Shown here one piece after another: positions 9,435 to 20,669 of a DNA stretch of 44,448 nt (its first letter is position 1; each line of letters begins with the position of its first letter). The stretch covers positions 1-44,448 of the forward strand of contig JAQGJU010000103.1 in assembly GCA_028290465.1 (NCBI GenBank), in the 5' to 3' direction. Both the position numbers and the translations under genes were made by a program. The notes beneath the pieces are model-generated. The model was not told the origin of the DNA. It ran no database searches and was given only the letters and a program-made list of their open reading frames with translations. Origin of the DNA: Xanthobacteraceae bacterium (GTDB lineage: Bacteria > Pseudomonadota > Alphaproteobacteria > Rhizobiales > Xanthobacteraceae).

Positions 9435-11561
9435 ATGTCTCATCTTGCTCCCATCCAGAAGCCCGTTCGCTCCTTTCTGACCATCAAGCTCATCTTGACT
9501 GTCGCGTTCGGTACGCTCGGCCTGTTCATGACGGCCGGCCTCGGCTGGGAGGCAAAGGACTCCTGGGCAAAATATACCGGCTCGCAGACCCAGTACGAAT
9601 TCGATCGTGGCGCTAATCGATTCATTGCGGGACTGTTCGAAGTCCTGATGGAACGGCTCGCCACCAATAACGGTCTGCAGGGCGAAGCGCCGGCCGATGC
9701 GGCGACGCTGGCTGAAATTCAAAAGCGCCGCAAAGCGGTCAGCGAGAATTTCGATGCCGGCCTAGCGGTGCTACGGCAGCGCGACTTCCCCAATAAGGCC
9801 GCACTGCTCCCGGAGCTGACCTCGGCCCTGCAAAAAGCTGATGACTATCGCAAGTCCGCCGATCAGGCGCTGAAAATGCCGCGCGCCCAGCGCGACGAAA
9901 ACCTGCGCAAGACCTTCATCCCGGTCATCACCGACTCGGTAAATGCCGCGCAGAAAGTGTGGTTCGCGGCGCTGTACAGCACCGCCAAGAGCGATCCGAT
10001 CCTGGCCCGCCTGGCCTCGATCAAGGAGATCGGATGGCGCCTGCGCGATATCGCCGGCTCCGAACGCTCCGTCGTCGCTTCCGCAATCGCGTCCGGCGCG
10101 GCCATTCCGGCGGACGGCCTGATGACGGCCGGCTCCGTGCGAGCGCGCGTCTCCGTGCTGTGGGATCAACTGCTGAACCTGACCGCCGATCCGGCCACCG
10201 ATCCGGCCATCAAGGCCGCGATACAGAACGCGATGCAGCAGTATTTCAAGGATTTTCAGGGTCTCGCCGATGAAATGAAGAAGATCAGCGCGGCCGGCGG
10301 CAAATATCCGATGACCCCGACGCAGTGGGTCGACACCACGACCCCGCAACTCGGCTCGCTGCTGGATGTGATGTATGCGGCCGGCAAGGCCAGCGAGGCC
10401 TCCTCCCTCGCCGTCCACGACGAGGCGTTTAAGGATTTAGCTTTGGCCGGCACGCTGCTGTGCCTTGGAATATTGTTTGTGATTGGGTGCATGGCGACCG
10501 TCGTCATCCGTGTCACTCGACCGCTGTCCACCTTGTCATCCGCAATGCACGAACTGGCCGGCGGCAATGTCGACATGGTCCTGCCGGGCCTCGGGCGGGG
10601 TGATGAGGTCGGCGCCATGGCCCAGGCGGTCGATGTCTTCAAGCAGAACGCGATCGAGCGCATCCAACTTGAGACCCAACAAAAAGAAACAGAGGTTCGG
10701 ACAGTTGCCGCGCGCAAGGCCGAAATGATCAAGCTCGCCGATGCCTTCCAGTCGGCGGTCGGCAATATTGTCGATACCGTATCGTCGGCTTCGGCCCAGC
10801 TTGAAGCGGCGGCCGGCACGCTGACCCATACGGCGGAAAATACCCAGCAACTTTCCGGCACAGTCGCGGCCGCATCCGAGGAAGCCTCGGCCAATGTCGA
10901 GTCGGTGGCCAGTGCAACCGAGGAAATGACCGGTTCCGTGAATGAAATCAGCCGGCAGGTCAGCGAGTCGAGCAAGATCGCCGGCGAAGCCGTCCAACAG
11001 GCCGTCAAAACCGACGCGCGCATTAACGAGTTGTCAAAGGCCGCCGGCCGCATCGGCGACGTGGTCAAGCTGATCACAGCGATTGCCGAACAGACCAACC
11101 TCCTGGCCCTCAACGCCACCATCGAAGCGGCCCGGGCCGGCGAGGCCGGTCGCGGCTTCGCCGTGGTCGCGTCCGAGGTCAAAGCATTGGCCTCGCAAAC
11201 CGCCAAAGCAACGGAAGAGATCGGCACCCAGATCGCCGGCATGCAGACCGCCACGCAAGACTCCGTCGCCGCCATCCAGGAGATCGGCGGCACTATCCGG
11301 CGCATCTCCGAGATCGCTACGACCATCGCGGCGACCGTCGAGCAGCAGGGCGCAGCGACCGGCGAAATCGCCCGCAATGTGCAGCAGGCCGCGCGCGGCA
11401 CGGCAGAGGTCGCCGAAAGCATCACCAAGGTGAATCGCGGCGCCAGCGAAACCGGTTCGGCTTCGACGCAGGTGCTGGCCTCGGCGCAATCGCTGTCAAA
11501 GGAGAGCCATCACCTCAAGACCGAGGTCGACAAGTTCTTGAATACGGTACGCGCCGCGTAA
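9435..11561 (+). CDS. Methyl-accepting chemotaxis protein (MCP B)
   Basis: The chemoreceptor has 708 residues: a membrane segment near 17-36, a periplasmic helical sensor of about 295 residues, a second membrane segment near 335-358, HAMP from about 358 to 412, then the signalling domain with the hairpin [20 protein letters not shown] and the end NTVRAA. There is no CheR-binding pentapeptide. The sensor contains [20 protein letters not shown], resembling the corresponding stretch of MCP A ([17 protein letters not shown]), so those two may share a sensor family. GAGGA precedes the ATG. It is the first of three MCP genes in a row on this strand, 281 bp before the next. The ligand cannot be inferred. 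Confidence 0.94.
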   Translation: MSHLAPIQKPVRSFLTIKLILTVAFGTLGLFMTAGLGWEAKDSWAKYTGSQTQYEFDRGANRFIAGLFEVLMERLATNNGLQGEAPADAATLAEIQKRRKAVSENFDAGLAVLRQRDFPNKAALLPELTSALQKADDYRKSADQALKMPRAQRDENLRKTFIPVITDSVNAAQKVWFAALYSTAKSDPILARLASIKEIGWRLRDIAGSERSVVASAIASGAAIPADGLMTAGSVRARVSVLWDQLLNLTADPATDPAIKAAIQNAMQQYFKDFQGLADEMKKISAAGGKYPMTPTQWVDTTTPQLGSLLDVMYAAGKASEASSLAVHDEAFKDLALAGTLLCLGILFVIGCMATVVIRVTRPLSTLSSAMHELAGGNVDMVLPGLGRGDEVGAMAQAVDVFKQNAIERIQLETQQKETEVRTVAARKAEMIKLADAFQSAVGNIVDTVSSASAQLEAAAGTLTHTAENTQQLSGTVAAASEEASANVESVASATEEMTGSVNEISRQVSESSKIAGEAVQQAVKTDARINELSKAAGRIGDVVKLITAIAEQTNLLALNATIEAARAGEAGRGFAVVASEVKALASQTAKATEEIGTQIAGMQTATQDSVAAIQEIGGTIRRISEIATTIAATVEQQGAATGEIARNVQQAARGTAEVAESITKVNRGASETGSASTQVLASAQSLSKESHHLKTEVDKFLNTVRAA

Positions 11562-11588
11562 GGGGAGTACCTGCGGCGCGCACCCGAA

Positions 11589-11634
11589 CCGGCCGCTTGG
11601 CGATCCGATCCCACCCGGAGAGCCAAGCGACCGG
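11589..11634. repeat. Inverted repeat behind MCP B, possible terminator
   Basis: CCGGCCGCTTGGC (11589-11601) faces GCCAAGCGACCGG (11622-11634), with one offset base and a 20-base loop. A run of T residues occurs only about 20 bp later, so terminator function is uncertain. The remaining MCP B-MCP C gap (11562-11842) shows no other clear signal. Confidence 0.5.
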
Positions 11635-11842
11635 CCGTCTTCGCCGATACAGCCATTTTTTTCGGCCGTCGCCCAGACATCGGCCGTCGCCGGACATGCG
11701 CAGATGAATTTTCACTATCTGAACAATTCAACCCGGCCGGGAATTATCTAAGTAAAATCCCTATTTCCTGCCTTCTTTCACCGCTCCTTCACCACTGTGA
11801 CCGAATGTCGGTTTCACGGTTCAGTGCAAGGAATCCCTTACC

Positions 11843-13873
11843 ATGTTGAATTTGAAGCTCCGGATCGGCGCCAAGCTGGCGATCTCGGCCAGCGTCGGCG
11901 TCTTGCTGGTCGCCGCAATGATCGCCAACCAGATTCGCGTCAACCAGGTCAACAAGGGCAACGACGCGCGGATCACCGCCAGCCAGGAGTTGCAGAAATC
12001 CATCATGAGCGCCGATGTCGCCGCGCGGCGCATCGTCATCATGAACCGCGACAGCCGCGCGGCCTCCAAGGCCGATGAGGTCGACAGCGCCGTACAGCGC
12101 ATGAATGCCTTCGCCAAGGAAGGCCAGCAGGCGCTCGACGCCGCGCTCGCCAAAGCCGACGTCCCCGCCATCCGCGACATGCTGACCAAGACCAAGGGCC
12201 TGTTCGATCAATATGTCGCATCCCTGCTCGAAGTGGCGGCTGAACAGAAAATCTTCATCACCGACATGCAGGGGCAGAGCGCCCAGGGCCGCGAGTGGAG
12301 CGACAAGCTGGCCGAGTTCATGGCCCTGCCGGCGCTGGCCAAGGAAGCGAAGAACGACGACATCGTCCGCACCATCGACAAGGCCGAATCCAGTTTCCGC
12401 CAGGCGCGGCTGCTGTTCTGGTCGTTTCTGAGCGTCCGCGATCCCGCTCAGGTCACCCGCATCGAGCCGCAATTGGTGGCGACCACGAATTCGATCAAGG
12501 CCGCGCAAACGCTGGCCGGCGATGCCACGCTGCAGGCCACGCTCGAGCAACTGACCGGCTTTGTGCCGCGCTACCGCGCCACCATCGGCAAACTGTCCGG
12601 CATTACGGCCAAGCAGGCCGCGATCATGAAGGATCGCGCCGATCCGCTGCGGCTCGAAATCGACGGTCTGCTCGGCAATGTGAAGCAGGCGGTGGAGAAG
12701 CGCGCCGCCGAGATCCGTGACGAAGCCGACGCGCAGGACGCGGCGTCCGTGATGTTCAACATGGTCAGCGGTGTGCTGGTCGTGCTGATGCTGATCGGCT
12801 CGGCGGTGTTCGCGGCCCTGACCATTGCCCGGCCGATCCGCCGCATCGGCGAGGTGCTGCTCGAACTCGCGGGCGGCAACAAGGCGGTCGACGTGCCTTA
12901 CGCCGAGCGCGGCGACGAGGTCGGCGACGCGGCGCGCGCCGCCAAGACCTTCAAGGAAAACCTGGTCCGCATCGAGAAGATGGAAGCCGAGCAGAAGGCC
13001 ATCGAGGCGCAGAACGCCCTGCAGCGCAAAGCCGACATGCACCAACTCGCCGACTCGTTCCAGGCCGCGGTCGGCGGCATCGTCGATGCGGTGTCTTCCG
13101 CTTCGACCCAACTGGAAGCCGCCGCCAACACCCTGACCCAGACCGCGGAAAGCACCCAGCAGCTCTCCGGCATGGTGGCGGCCGCCTCGGAAGAAGCGTC
13201 CTCCAATGTCGAATCGGTGGCCAGCGCGGCCGAGGAGATGACCGCCTCGGTCAACGAGATCAGCCGGCAGGTCCAGGATTCCAGCCGCATCGCCGGTGAG
13301 GCCGTGAAGCAGGCCGAGAAGACCGACGCGCGCATCAACGAACTGTCGCAGGCCGCCGGCCGCATCGGCGATGTGGTCAAGCTGATCACGGCGATCGCCG
13401 AACAGACCAACCTGCTGGCCCTCAATGCCACGATCGAAGCCGCCCGCGCCGGCGAAGCCGGCCGCGGCTTTGCGGTGGTGGCTTCCGAAGTGAAGGCTCT
13501 CGCCTCGCAGACCGCCAAGGCTACGGAAGAGATCGGCACCCAGATCGCCGGCATGCAGGCAGCGACGCAGGAGTCGGTCGCGGCCATCAAGGAGATCGGC
13601 AGCACCATCGGCCGCATCTCGGAGATCGCCTCGACCATCGCGGCCACTGTCGAACAGCAGGGCGCCGCAACCGGCGAAATCGCTCGCAACGTCGGCCAAG
13701 CCGCCAAGGGCACCGCGCAGGTCGCCGAGAACATCACCGAGGTCAATCGCGGCGCCAGCGCTACCGGTTCGGCTTCCAGCCAGGTGCTGTCCTCGGCGCA
13801 GTCGCTGTCGAAGGAAAGCAACCACCTCAAGCTCGAGGTCGACAAATTCCTCAATACGGTACGCGCCGCCTGA
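11843..13873 (+). CDS. Methyl-accepting chemotaxis protein (MCP C)
   Basis: The 676-residue chemoreceptor has membrane segments near 10-29 and 302-328, an all-helical periplasmic sensor between them suggestive of a helical bimodular (HBM) type, HAMP from about 328, and the standard signalling coiled coil with [20 protein letters not shown]. It ends [16 protein letters not shown] lies ten bases before the ATG. From the HAMP domain to the stop, both protein and DNA are nearly identical to MCP D, while the sensor domains differ clearly. The stop is 40 bp before the MCP D start, so the two are probably one transcript. The ligand is unknown; HBM sensors in other bacteria bind organic acids, but the assignment here is by topology only. 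Confidence 0.94.
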   Translation: MLNLKLRIGAKLAISASVGVLLVAAMIANQIRVNQVNKGNDARITASQELQKSIMSADVAARRIVIMNRDSRAASKADEVDSAVQRMNAFAKEGQQALDAALAKADVPAIRDMLTKTKGLFDQYVASLLEVAAEQKIFITDMQGQSAQGREWSDKLAEFMALPALAKEAKNDDIVRTIDKAESSFRQARLLFWSFLSVRDPAQVTRIEPQLVATTNSIKAAQTLAGDATLQATLEQLTGFVPRYRATIGKLSGITAKQAAIMKDRADPLRLEIDGLLGNVKQAVEKRAAEIRDEADAQDAASVMFNMVSGVLVVLMLIGSAVFAALTIARPIRRIGEVLLELAGGNKAVDVPYAERGDEVGDAARAAKTFKENLVRIEKMEAEQKAIEAQNALQRKADMHQLADSFQAAVGGIVDAVSSASTQLEAAANTLTQTAESTQQLSGMVAAASEEASSNVESVASAAEEMTASVNEISRQVQDSSRIAGEAVKQAEKTDARINELSQAAGRIGDVVKLITAIAEQTNLLALNATIEAARAGEAGRGFAVVASEVKALASQTAKATEEIGTQIAGMQAATQESVAAIKEIGSTIGRISEIASTIAATVEQQGAATGEIARNVGQAAKGTAQVAENITEVNRGASATGSASSQVLSSAQSLSKESNHLKLEVDKFLNTVRAA

Positions 13874-13913
13874 CCGAACGCACCGTCCGAACTTTTCATT
13901 CAAGGAATTGCAC

Positions 13914-15941
13914 ATGGTTACGCTTCGCATTGGCAGCAAGCTCGCCATCACGGCGGGTCTAGGCGTTCTGCTCATCGCCGGCATGGTCCTCAACTCGCAT
14001 CTCAGCGGCAAGGCCGTTGAGAACGCGGTGTCGTCGGCCGCCGTCCAGCAGGACATTTTCGCGACCGCCAGCAAAGCCGAAACCATTCTATACCGCGCGC
14101 AGATCGCGCTTCGCGACGTGCTGCTGTCGGATGACGAAGCCCAGGTCGACAAGGCATTCGACAACGTCAAGGCGCGGACCGCCGACGCGCGGAAATTCTC
14201 CCAGGACGTCGCCAAGAAGGCGACGCGGGCCGAGGATCGCGACCGGCTTCAAAAACTCGATACAATGCTCGGCAATTATGTGACCGAGGCCAATGGGGTC
14301 GCGGTTGCCCAGAAGCGGGTCTTCGCCCTCATCAACCAACGCACGCCGATCACCGCCGACTGGGAAAAACAGGCCGATGGTCTGACCAAGTCGCCGGCGC
14401 TCGCGGCGTCGGCCAATCGCGCCGGGATCGAGGCCGATTTGCGCGAGGCGCATCTCGCGGCGGCGACGTCGCGCACGCTGTCATGGCGCTATCTGGTAAC
14501 GCACGATGAAGGCAGCCTTCAGCGTCTCAAGATTCTGAATGACAAAGCGGCGGCCGCCCTGAAGCAGGCCAAGTCACGCACCGGCAGCGACAAAACCCTC
14601 GACGAGGCCATCGATAAACTGCAGGCCACCGGCACCGCCATGGCCATCTCCATCGACGACACGCTCAAGACCGAGAATACCAAACTCAGCGTGTTCCGCG
14701 ATCGCGTTCGGCCGGTCCTGCAGGAAACCACGAAACTGATCCAGGACATTACCGCCGCGGCAGAGCAGCAGGTCCGCGCCAGCAGCAACGAGGTCGAGGG
14801 CAGCATGGCCCGAGCCGGCAACATCGCTCTTGGCATCGGCTTTGCCGTCTTCATCGTGATGGTGGGGTCTGCGATATTTTCGGTCATCAATATCGCCCGT
14901 CCGATCCGGCGTATCGGCGAAGTGCTGGTCGAACTGGCCAACGGCAACAAGGCGGTCGACGTGCCGTACGCCGAGCGCGGCGACGAAGTCGGCGACAACG
15001 CCCGCGCGGCCAAGACCTTCAAGGAGAACCTGCTCCGCATCGAGAAGATGGAAGCCGAGCAGAAGGCCATCGAGACGCAGGCCGCCGTGCAGCGCAAAGC
15101 CGACATGCACCAACTTGCCAACTCGTTCCAGACGGCGGTCGGCGGCATCATCGATGCCGTGTCGTCCGCCTCGACTGAACTGGAGGCTTCCGCCAATACC
15201 CTGACCCGGACCGCGGAAAGCACCCAACAGCTCTCCGGCATGGTGGCGGCCGCCTCCGAAGAAGCGTCCTCCAATGTCGAATCGGTGGCCAGCGCGGCCG
15301 AGGAGATGACCGCCTCGGTCAACGAGATCAGCCGTCAAGCGGCCGAGTCGAGTAAGATCGCCGGCGAAGCCGTGCAGCAGGCGGTCAAGACCGACGCGCG
15401 GATCAACGAACTGTCGCGGGCCGCTGGCCGCATCGGCGACGTCGTCAAGCTGATCACCGCGATTGCCGAACAGACCAACCTGCTGGCCCTCAATGCCACC
15501 ATCGAAGCCGCCCGCGCCGGCGAAGCCGGCCGTGGCTTTGCGGTGGTGGCTTCCGAAGTGAAGGCCCTCGCCTCGCAGACCGCCAAGGCCACCGAAGAGA
15601 TCGGCACCCAGATCGCCGGCATGCAGGCAGCGACGCAGGAGTCGGTCGCGGCCATCAAGGAGATCGGCAGCACCATCGGCCGTATTTCGGATATTGCCGC
15701 GACCATCGCCACGACGGTCGAGCAGCAGGGCGCCGCGACCGGCGAAATCGCCCGCAACGTCGGCCAGGCCGCCAAGGGCACCGCACAGGTCGCCGAGAAC
15801 ATCATCGAGGTCAATCGCGGCGCCAGCGCTACCGGTTCGGCTTCCAGCCAGGTGCTGTCCTCGGCGCAGTCGCTGTCGAAGGAAAGCAACCACCTCAAGC
15901 TCGAGGTCGACAAATTCCTGGACACCGTAAGGGCCGCCTAA
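13914..15941 (+). CDS. Methyl-accepting chemotaxis protein (MCP D)
   Basis: The 675-residue chemoreceptor has membrane segments near 9-27 and 303-327, an all-helical periplasmic sensor, HAMP from about 328 ([20 protein letters not shown]), and a signalling domain ending [13 protein letters not shown] at 13902-13906 fits the ATG at 13914; an in-frame TTG at 13908 is too close to be the start. The second half is nearly identical to MCP C. The sensor is of similar length and helical character but distinct sequence, for example [20 protein letters not shown]. This pattern points to duplication with later sensor divergence, or to gene conversion of the signalling half. Confidence 0.94.
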   Translation: MVTLRIGSKLAITAGLGVLLIAGMVLNSHLSGKAVENAVSSAAVQQDIFATASKAETILYRAQIALRDVLLSDDEAQVDKAFDNVKARTADARKFSQDVAKKATRAEDRDRLQKLDTMLGNYVTEANGVAVAQKRVFALINQRTPITADWEKQADGLTKSPALAASANRAGIEADLREAHLAAATSRTLSWRYLVTHDEGSLQRLKILNDKAAAALKQAKSRTGSDKTLDEAIDKLQATGTAMAISIDDTLKTENTKLSVFRDRVRPVLQETTKLIQDITAAAEQQVRASSNEVEGSMARAGNIALGIGFAVFIVMVGSAIFSVINIARPIRRIGEVLVELANGNKAVDVPYAERGDEVGDNARAAKTFKENLLRIEKMEAEQKAIETQAAVQRKADMHQLANSFQTAVGGIIDAVSSASTELEASANTLTRTAESTQQLSGMVAAASEEASSNVESVASAAEEMTASVNEISRQAAESSKIAGEAVQQAVKTDARINELSRAAGRIGDVVKLITAIAEQTNLLALNATIEAARAGEAGRGFAVVASEVKALASQTAKATEEIGTQIAGMQAATQESVAAIKEIGSTIGRISDIAATIATTVEQQGAATGEIARNVGQAAKGTAQVAENIIEVNRGASATGSASSQVLSSAQSLSKESNHLKLEVDKFLDTVRAA

Positions 15942-16067
15942 TCCTAGCCGCCGGTCCGATGTTCTACGGATAGGCGCCGGGTCACGGCTTTAACGATGGC
16001 TTGAGGATTCCCGATCAAGATTCGCGTGACGATTCAGTTGCCCCGTAGGGGCAGGATCGACCGAGAC

Positions 16068-16093
16068 ACAGGGCGACCACACAGGGCGACCAC
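16068..16093. repeat. Exact 13-bp tandem duplication
   Basis: ACAGGGCGACCAC occurs twice with no gap (16068-16080, 16081-16093), ending exactly before the ATG of the small frame at 16094. Confidence 0.85.
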
Positions 16094-16258
16094 ATGGGCG
16101 ACGAAATGGCGGCCGGCTTGGCGCTATGCCAGGCGAGTGAACAGATCGACGGCAAGATCGCCGAGATCGAGCGCCTGCTGACAACGCTGGCGCTGGCCCA
16201 CCGCAAGGACGCCGGCTCGGTCGCGCAACGCGAGTCCACGACCGGCCAGATGCGGTAA
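16094..16258 (+). CDS. Small hypothetical protein, 54 residues
   Basis: A 54-residue frame starts MGDEMAAGLALCQASEQIDG and ends in RESTTGQMR. The middle (QIDGKIAEIERLLTTLALAH) could form an amphipathic helix. There is only a weak purine-rich sequence before the ATG (GGGCGACC, repeated in the tandem duplication). I do not recognise it. It sits between MCP D and the convergent glsB gene. It may be a real small protein or chance. Confidence 0.35.
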   Translation: MGDEMAAGLALCQASEQIDGKIAEIERLLTTLALAHRKDAGSVAQRESTTGQMR

Positions 16259-16304
16259 GCCCGCTCCCAGCATTCAAGTAGGCGCGCGCCGCGCCCGCTG
16301 GAAT

Positions 16305-16568
16305 CTACAGCGCGGTCTGGCGCCGGCCGGCGATCATGCCCCAGATGACCAGCACGATGATCGCGCCGACCACCGCGCCGATCAGGCCCGCGCCCTGCCC
16401 GGCCTGATACCAGCCGAGCGCCTGCCCGAGCCACGTCGCCACGAACGCCCCGACGATTCCCAGAATGGTCGTCAGGATGAAGCCTGATGGCTCGTTCGAC
16501 CCCGGCGTAATGAACTTGGCGATGACGCCGGCCAGAAAGCCGATAACGATGGTCCACAGAATGCTCAT
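16305..16568 (-). CDS. GlsB/YeaQ/YmgE family stress membrane protein
   Basis: The 87-residue protein consists almost entirely of three glycine-rich hydrophobic segments (near residues 3-20, 28-48 and 56-80). It carries the family patterns WTIVIGFLAGVIAKFITPG and GFILTTILGIVGAFVATWLG. It is an inner membrane protein of the transglycosylase-associated/GlsB family; members are often induced by stress, but their activity is unknown. It lies 54 bp behind the yciF-like gene on the same strand, so it is likely co-expressed from the EcfG-type promoter at 17216-17240. Confidence 0.92.
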   Translation of the reverse strand: MSILWTIVIGFLAGVIAKFITPGSNEPSGFILTTILGIVGAFVATWLGQALGWYQAGQGAGLIGAVVGAIIVLVIWGMIAGRRQTAL

Positions 16569-16622
16569 GAGATGCCCCTGAATTTTCGACGGTGTTGAAA
16601 AAGTTCCGCGAGATGAATTCGC

Positions 16623-17132
16623 TCAACTCGCGGCCTTGCGGTTGACGCCTTTGCGCATCGCCACCGTATTGAGTTTGGTATTGGCGGCCTTCTCTTCGTT
16701 CAGGTTGGTGGTCAGGAAGCGCACGATGTCATCGTGGCCGAGCTCTTCCGCCCATGCGATCAGCGTGCCGTAACGTGCGATCTCGTAATGCTCGATGGCC
16801 TGCGCCGAGCCGACGATGGCGACGTCGAGCACTTCTTTGTCCTCGACCTCGGCTGCCAGTTCGTTGGCTTCCTTGATCAGCCCATCGATCGCCGGGCAAT
16901 CGACGCCGCGCGGTTCATGGCCGAGCTTCTTGAACACCTGATCCAGCCGTTCGATCTGCTTGCGGGTTTCGATCAGATGATCCTGCAGGCCCTTGGTCAG
17001 GTCGCGATTGGTGGCCTTGTCGATCATGGCCGGCAGCGACGAAGCGATCTGATGCTCCGCGTAATAGATGTCCTTCAGACCATGCAGCAGCAGGTCGCCC
17101 ATCGTCTTGATGTCTTTGCTAAAGAGGCCCAT
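16623..17132 (-). CDS. YciF/YciE-type ferritin-like protein (DUF892), copy 1
   Basis: The 169-residue protein belongs to DUF892, which folds as a ferritin-like four-helix bundle. Helices carry DIYYAEHQIASSLPAMIDKA, HLIETRKQIERLDQVFKKLG, the conserved CPAIDGLIKEANEL, and AQAIEHYEIARYGTLIAWAE, where Glu and His residues could bind a di-metal site. The role in stress is not defined. GAGAAGGG precedes the ATG at 17132; the frame is open upstream without family sequence. A close paralogue starts at 40513. A perfect EcfG-type promoter lies 84 bp upstream and glsB follows. Confidence 0.94.
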   Translation of the reverse strand: MGLFSKDIKTMGDLLLHGLKDIYYAEHQIASSLPAMIDKATNRDLTKGLQDHLIETRKQIERLDQVFKKLGHEPRGVDCPAIDGLIKEANELAAEVEDKEVLDVAIVGSAQAIEHYEIARYGTLIAWAEELGHDDIVRFLTTNLNEEKAANTKLNTVAMRKGVNRKAAS

Positions 17133-17215
17133 GGCGATGCCCTTCTCGTTGCGTGCCCGGTGAGGTGCGGCGGCGGACGGCGCGAAAATGCCGACAACGC
17201 CCGCCGCGGCTCGAC

Positions 17216-17240
17216 AACGCCGAGCCACGCCATGGGTTCC
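17216..17240 (-). promoter_or_regulatory. EcfG-type general stress promoter of yciF copy 1
   Basis: On the minus strand GGAAC (17240-17236), a 16-bp spacer and CGTT (17219-17216) match the EcfG consensus GGAAC-N16/17-CGTT exactly. It points at the yciF-like gene, whose ATG is 84 bp downstream. Confidence 0.75.
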
Positions 17241-17303
17241 CGCAACGGGAAATCTGCTCTGTCAGAAACCGGTCATACGCCGCGACCGGCACTCAAGCCG
17301 CAG

Positions 17304-18308
17304 TTAGCCGGACGCGGCTTCGACCTCGCCGGGCGCGAATACGTAGCTGGTGCTGCAGAACTCGCACGTCACCTTGATCTGGCCGTCCTCGACCATGTGG
17401 TCGCGGTCGTCCTGCGAAAAGTTCTTAAGCATGGTCTCGACGCTGTCGCGCGAGCAGGAGCATTTCGGCTCGACCGGCACCGCCTCGAACACCCGCACGC
17501 CGGGCTCGTGAAACAGCCGGTACAGCAGCCGTTCGCTGGACAGCTCCGGATCGACCAGTTCGAGATCCTCTACGGTCGCGATCAGCGACCGGCCTTCGAC
17601 CCAGGCATCGTCCTCCGCCACCGTATGCGCCGGCGCGCCTTCCGGGGCATCGCCCGGATCGAGATCGGCTTGGCGCGCCCGCTCCGGCGCCTTCGGCAGG
17701 AATTGCAGCAGCACGCCGCCGGCCCGCCAGTGATGGCGCGCGCCACCTTCGGCCGCGCGAAACTCCTCCGCGACCGCGAGACGCACCCGCGTCGGAATCT
17801 GTTCGGAGCGCGTGAAGTATTCATGCGCGGCGTCTTCCAGCGTGCCGCCGTCCAGCGCGACCAGGCCCTGATAGCGGCTCATCTCGTTGCCCTGGTCGAC
17901 GGTCATCGCCAGATGCCCCTTGCCGAGCAGCGCGCCCGGACCGGCATTTCCGGCCGCGACCGCGGCCGCCACCCGTTCGGCGTCGAACCGCGCATAGGCG
18001 CGCACGCCGCCCGGCGTGCGATAATCGACCACCAGCATCTGCACCGGCCCGTCGGTCTGGGTCTGCAGAATAAAGCGCCCTTCGAATTTGAGCGCCGAGC
18101 CCAGCAGGCCGGCCAGCACGATGGCCTCGCCGACCAGCTTGGCGACCGGCGTCGGATAGTCGTGGCCGGCCAGAATGGTGTCGACCACCGGGCCGAGCCG
18201 GACCACGCGGCCGCGCAGATCGAGCGCGGCCACTTCAAACGGCAGGATGATATCATCGATCGGCGCCTCGGCCGGCGCCCGCGTCGGGATGGAAGTCTGT
18301 GTGTTCAT
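17304..18308 (-). CDS. hslO: Hsp33 redox-regulated chaperone
   Basis: The 334-residue protein is a cytoplasmic holdase chaperone activated by oxidation. The C-terminal zinc/redox switch is complete: CSC in PKCSCSRDSVETML and CEFC in KVTCEFCSTSYVF. The N-terminal domain shows LPFEVAALDLRGRVVRLGPV, LVGEAIVLAGLLGSALKFEG and GHLAMTVDQGNEMSRYQG. The protein is somewhat longer than E. coli Hsp33 (about 290 residues), with an extra acidic linker around residues 215-240. The ATG at 18308 begins MNTQTSIPTR. It follows argF on the same strand by 78 bp; the argD-argF-hslO order is common in Alphaproteobacteria. Confidence 0.95.
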   Translation of the reverse strand: MNTQTSIPTRAPAEAPIDDIILPFEVAALDLRGRVVRLGPVVDTILAGHDYPTPVAKLVGEAIVLAGLLGSALKFEGRFILQTQTDGPVQMLVVDYRTPGGVRAYARFDAERVAAAVAAGNAGPGALLGKGHLAMTVDQGNEMSRYQGLVALDGGTLEDAAHEYFTRSEQIPTRVRLAVAEEFRAAEGGARHHWRAGGVLLQFLPKAPERARQADLDPGDAPEGAPAHTVAEDDAWVEGRSLIATVEDLELVDPELSSERLLYRLFHEPGVRVFEAVPVEPKCSCSRDSVETMLKNFSQDDRDHMVEDGQIKVTCEFCSTSYVFAPGEVEAASG

Positions 18309-18386
18309 AACGTGCCTATATAGGACGCGAGGCGCCAAGCGCGAGGCCGTTGATTTTACTCGCAATTTCTCGGCGCTGGCGGCGGG

Positions 18387-19303
<917 letters not shown>

Positions 19304-19307
<4 letters not shown>

Positions 19308-20518
19308 CCGGCCGCTCCCGGCTGAGCGGCTTTCTGCTCCGCCCGGCTCCGGCGCAGCCGCGCGCAGGCGCGGTCGATGCGGGCAACACCCTCGGCGATC
19401 TCGTCTTCCGAAATGATCAGCGGCGGCAACAGCCGCACGACATTATCGCCCGCCGCCACGGTGATCATCTTCTCGGCCCGCAATGCGTCGACCAGTTCGC
19501 CGCTCGGCACCACGGCCTTCAGTCCGGCCAGCAGTCCCTCGCCGCGCACTTCCGACACGATATCCGGATAGCGATCGACCACCTCGGCGAGCCGCTGGCG
19601 CAACCCGATGGCCTTGCGCTGCACGTCCGTGAAGAAGCCCGGCTCCGTCATCACGTCGAGCACGGCATTGCCGACGCTCATGGCGAGCGGATTGCCGCCG
19701 AAAGTCGAGCCGTGCGTGCCCGGCACCATGCCCTTGGCGGCTTCGGTGGCGCCCAGGAATGCGCCGACCGGAAAGCCGCTGCCCAGCGCCTTGGCGATCG
19801 CCATGATGTCAGGCGCGACGCCGGCGCGCTGATAGGCGAACAACTCGCCGGTGCGGCCCATGCCGGTCTGAATCTCGTCGAATACCAAAAGCAGCCCATG
19901 CGCGTCGCACACTTCGCGCAGCGCCCGCAGGAACGACGGCGGCACCACGCGCACGCCGCCCTCGCCCTGGACCGGTTCGATCAGGATCGCGGCAGTCTGC
20001 GGCCCGATGGCCTTCTTGACCAGTTCGATGTCGCCGAACGGCAATTGGTCGAAGCCTTCAACCGGCGGGCCGAAGCCTTCCAGATATTTCTTGTTACCGC
20101 CCGCCGCCAAGGTGGCCAGCGTGCGGCCGTGAAACGCGCCCTCGAAGGTGATAATGCGGAAGCGATCCGGCTGACCGTTGGCGGCGTGGAACTTGCGCGC
20201 CATCTTGATCGCGCCTTCCATGGCCTCGGCGCCGGAATTGCAGAAGAACACCGTGTCGGCGAAGCTCAATTCGCACAATCGCGCCGCCAGCCGCTCGCCC
20301 TCGGGAATGCGGTACAGGTTGGAGACGTGCCAGAGTTTCTGCGCCTGCTCGGTGATGGCCGCGACCAGCCGCGGATGGGCATGGCCGAGCGCGTTGACGG
20401 CGACTCCCGACGTGAAGTCGAGGTAGCGCTCGCCATCGGTGGCAATCAGCCACACGCCCTCACCCCGCTCAAAAGCGAGGTCGACGCGGGCATAGGTCGG
20501 AAGAAGATGCGAGGTCAC
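19304..20518 (-). CDS. argD: Acetylornithine aminotransferase
   Basis: The 404-residue class III aminotransferase is PLP-dependent and acts in arginine, and possibly lysine, biosynthesis. Key segments are [40 protein letters not shown], the PLP-binding [20 protein letters not shown], and the Schiff-base lysine in [20 protein letters not shown]. The start codon is GTG at 20518, with GAG nine bases upstream. It heads the argD-argF-hslO string and is divergent from gcrA; a perfect 9-bp hairpin lies 41 bp upstream of the start. Confidence 0.97.
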
Positions 20519-20558
20519 GGATAGATCTCGTCACGCGAAAGACGTGTTGAAATGAAAT

Positions 20559-20580
20559 GTGCCGCCTCTTCAGGCGGCAC
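20559..20580. repeat. Perfect inverted repeat in the argD leader
   Basis: GTGCCGCCT and AGGCGGCAC flank a four-base loop. There is no T run on either side, so it is more likely an operator or a leader hairpin than a terminator. Confidence 0.6.
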
Positions 20581-20669
20581 GAAGCGCACATTCTATTGGT
20601 GAGCCCCCACCTGTCAACTCGGCGCCGGACGCAGTGTCAGTGTGCGTCAGGGTATGTGGGTGCAGTGTC

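Noticed and set aside
11789-14215. 808-residue frame antisense to the MCP genes, and similar long antisense frames elsewhere
   Set aside because: They mirror high-GC coding genes, have repetitive Gly/Arg/Asp-rich composition and match no family; the sense strand encodes clear MCPs.
16583-16607. EcfG-like GGAAC motif on the minus strand before glsB
   Set aside because: GGAAC is present but no CGTT occurs at 16-17 bp spacing; glsB is better explained by read-through from yciF.
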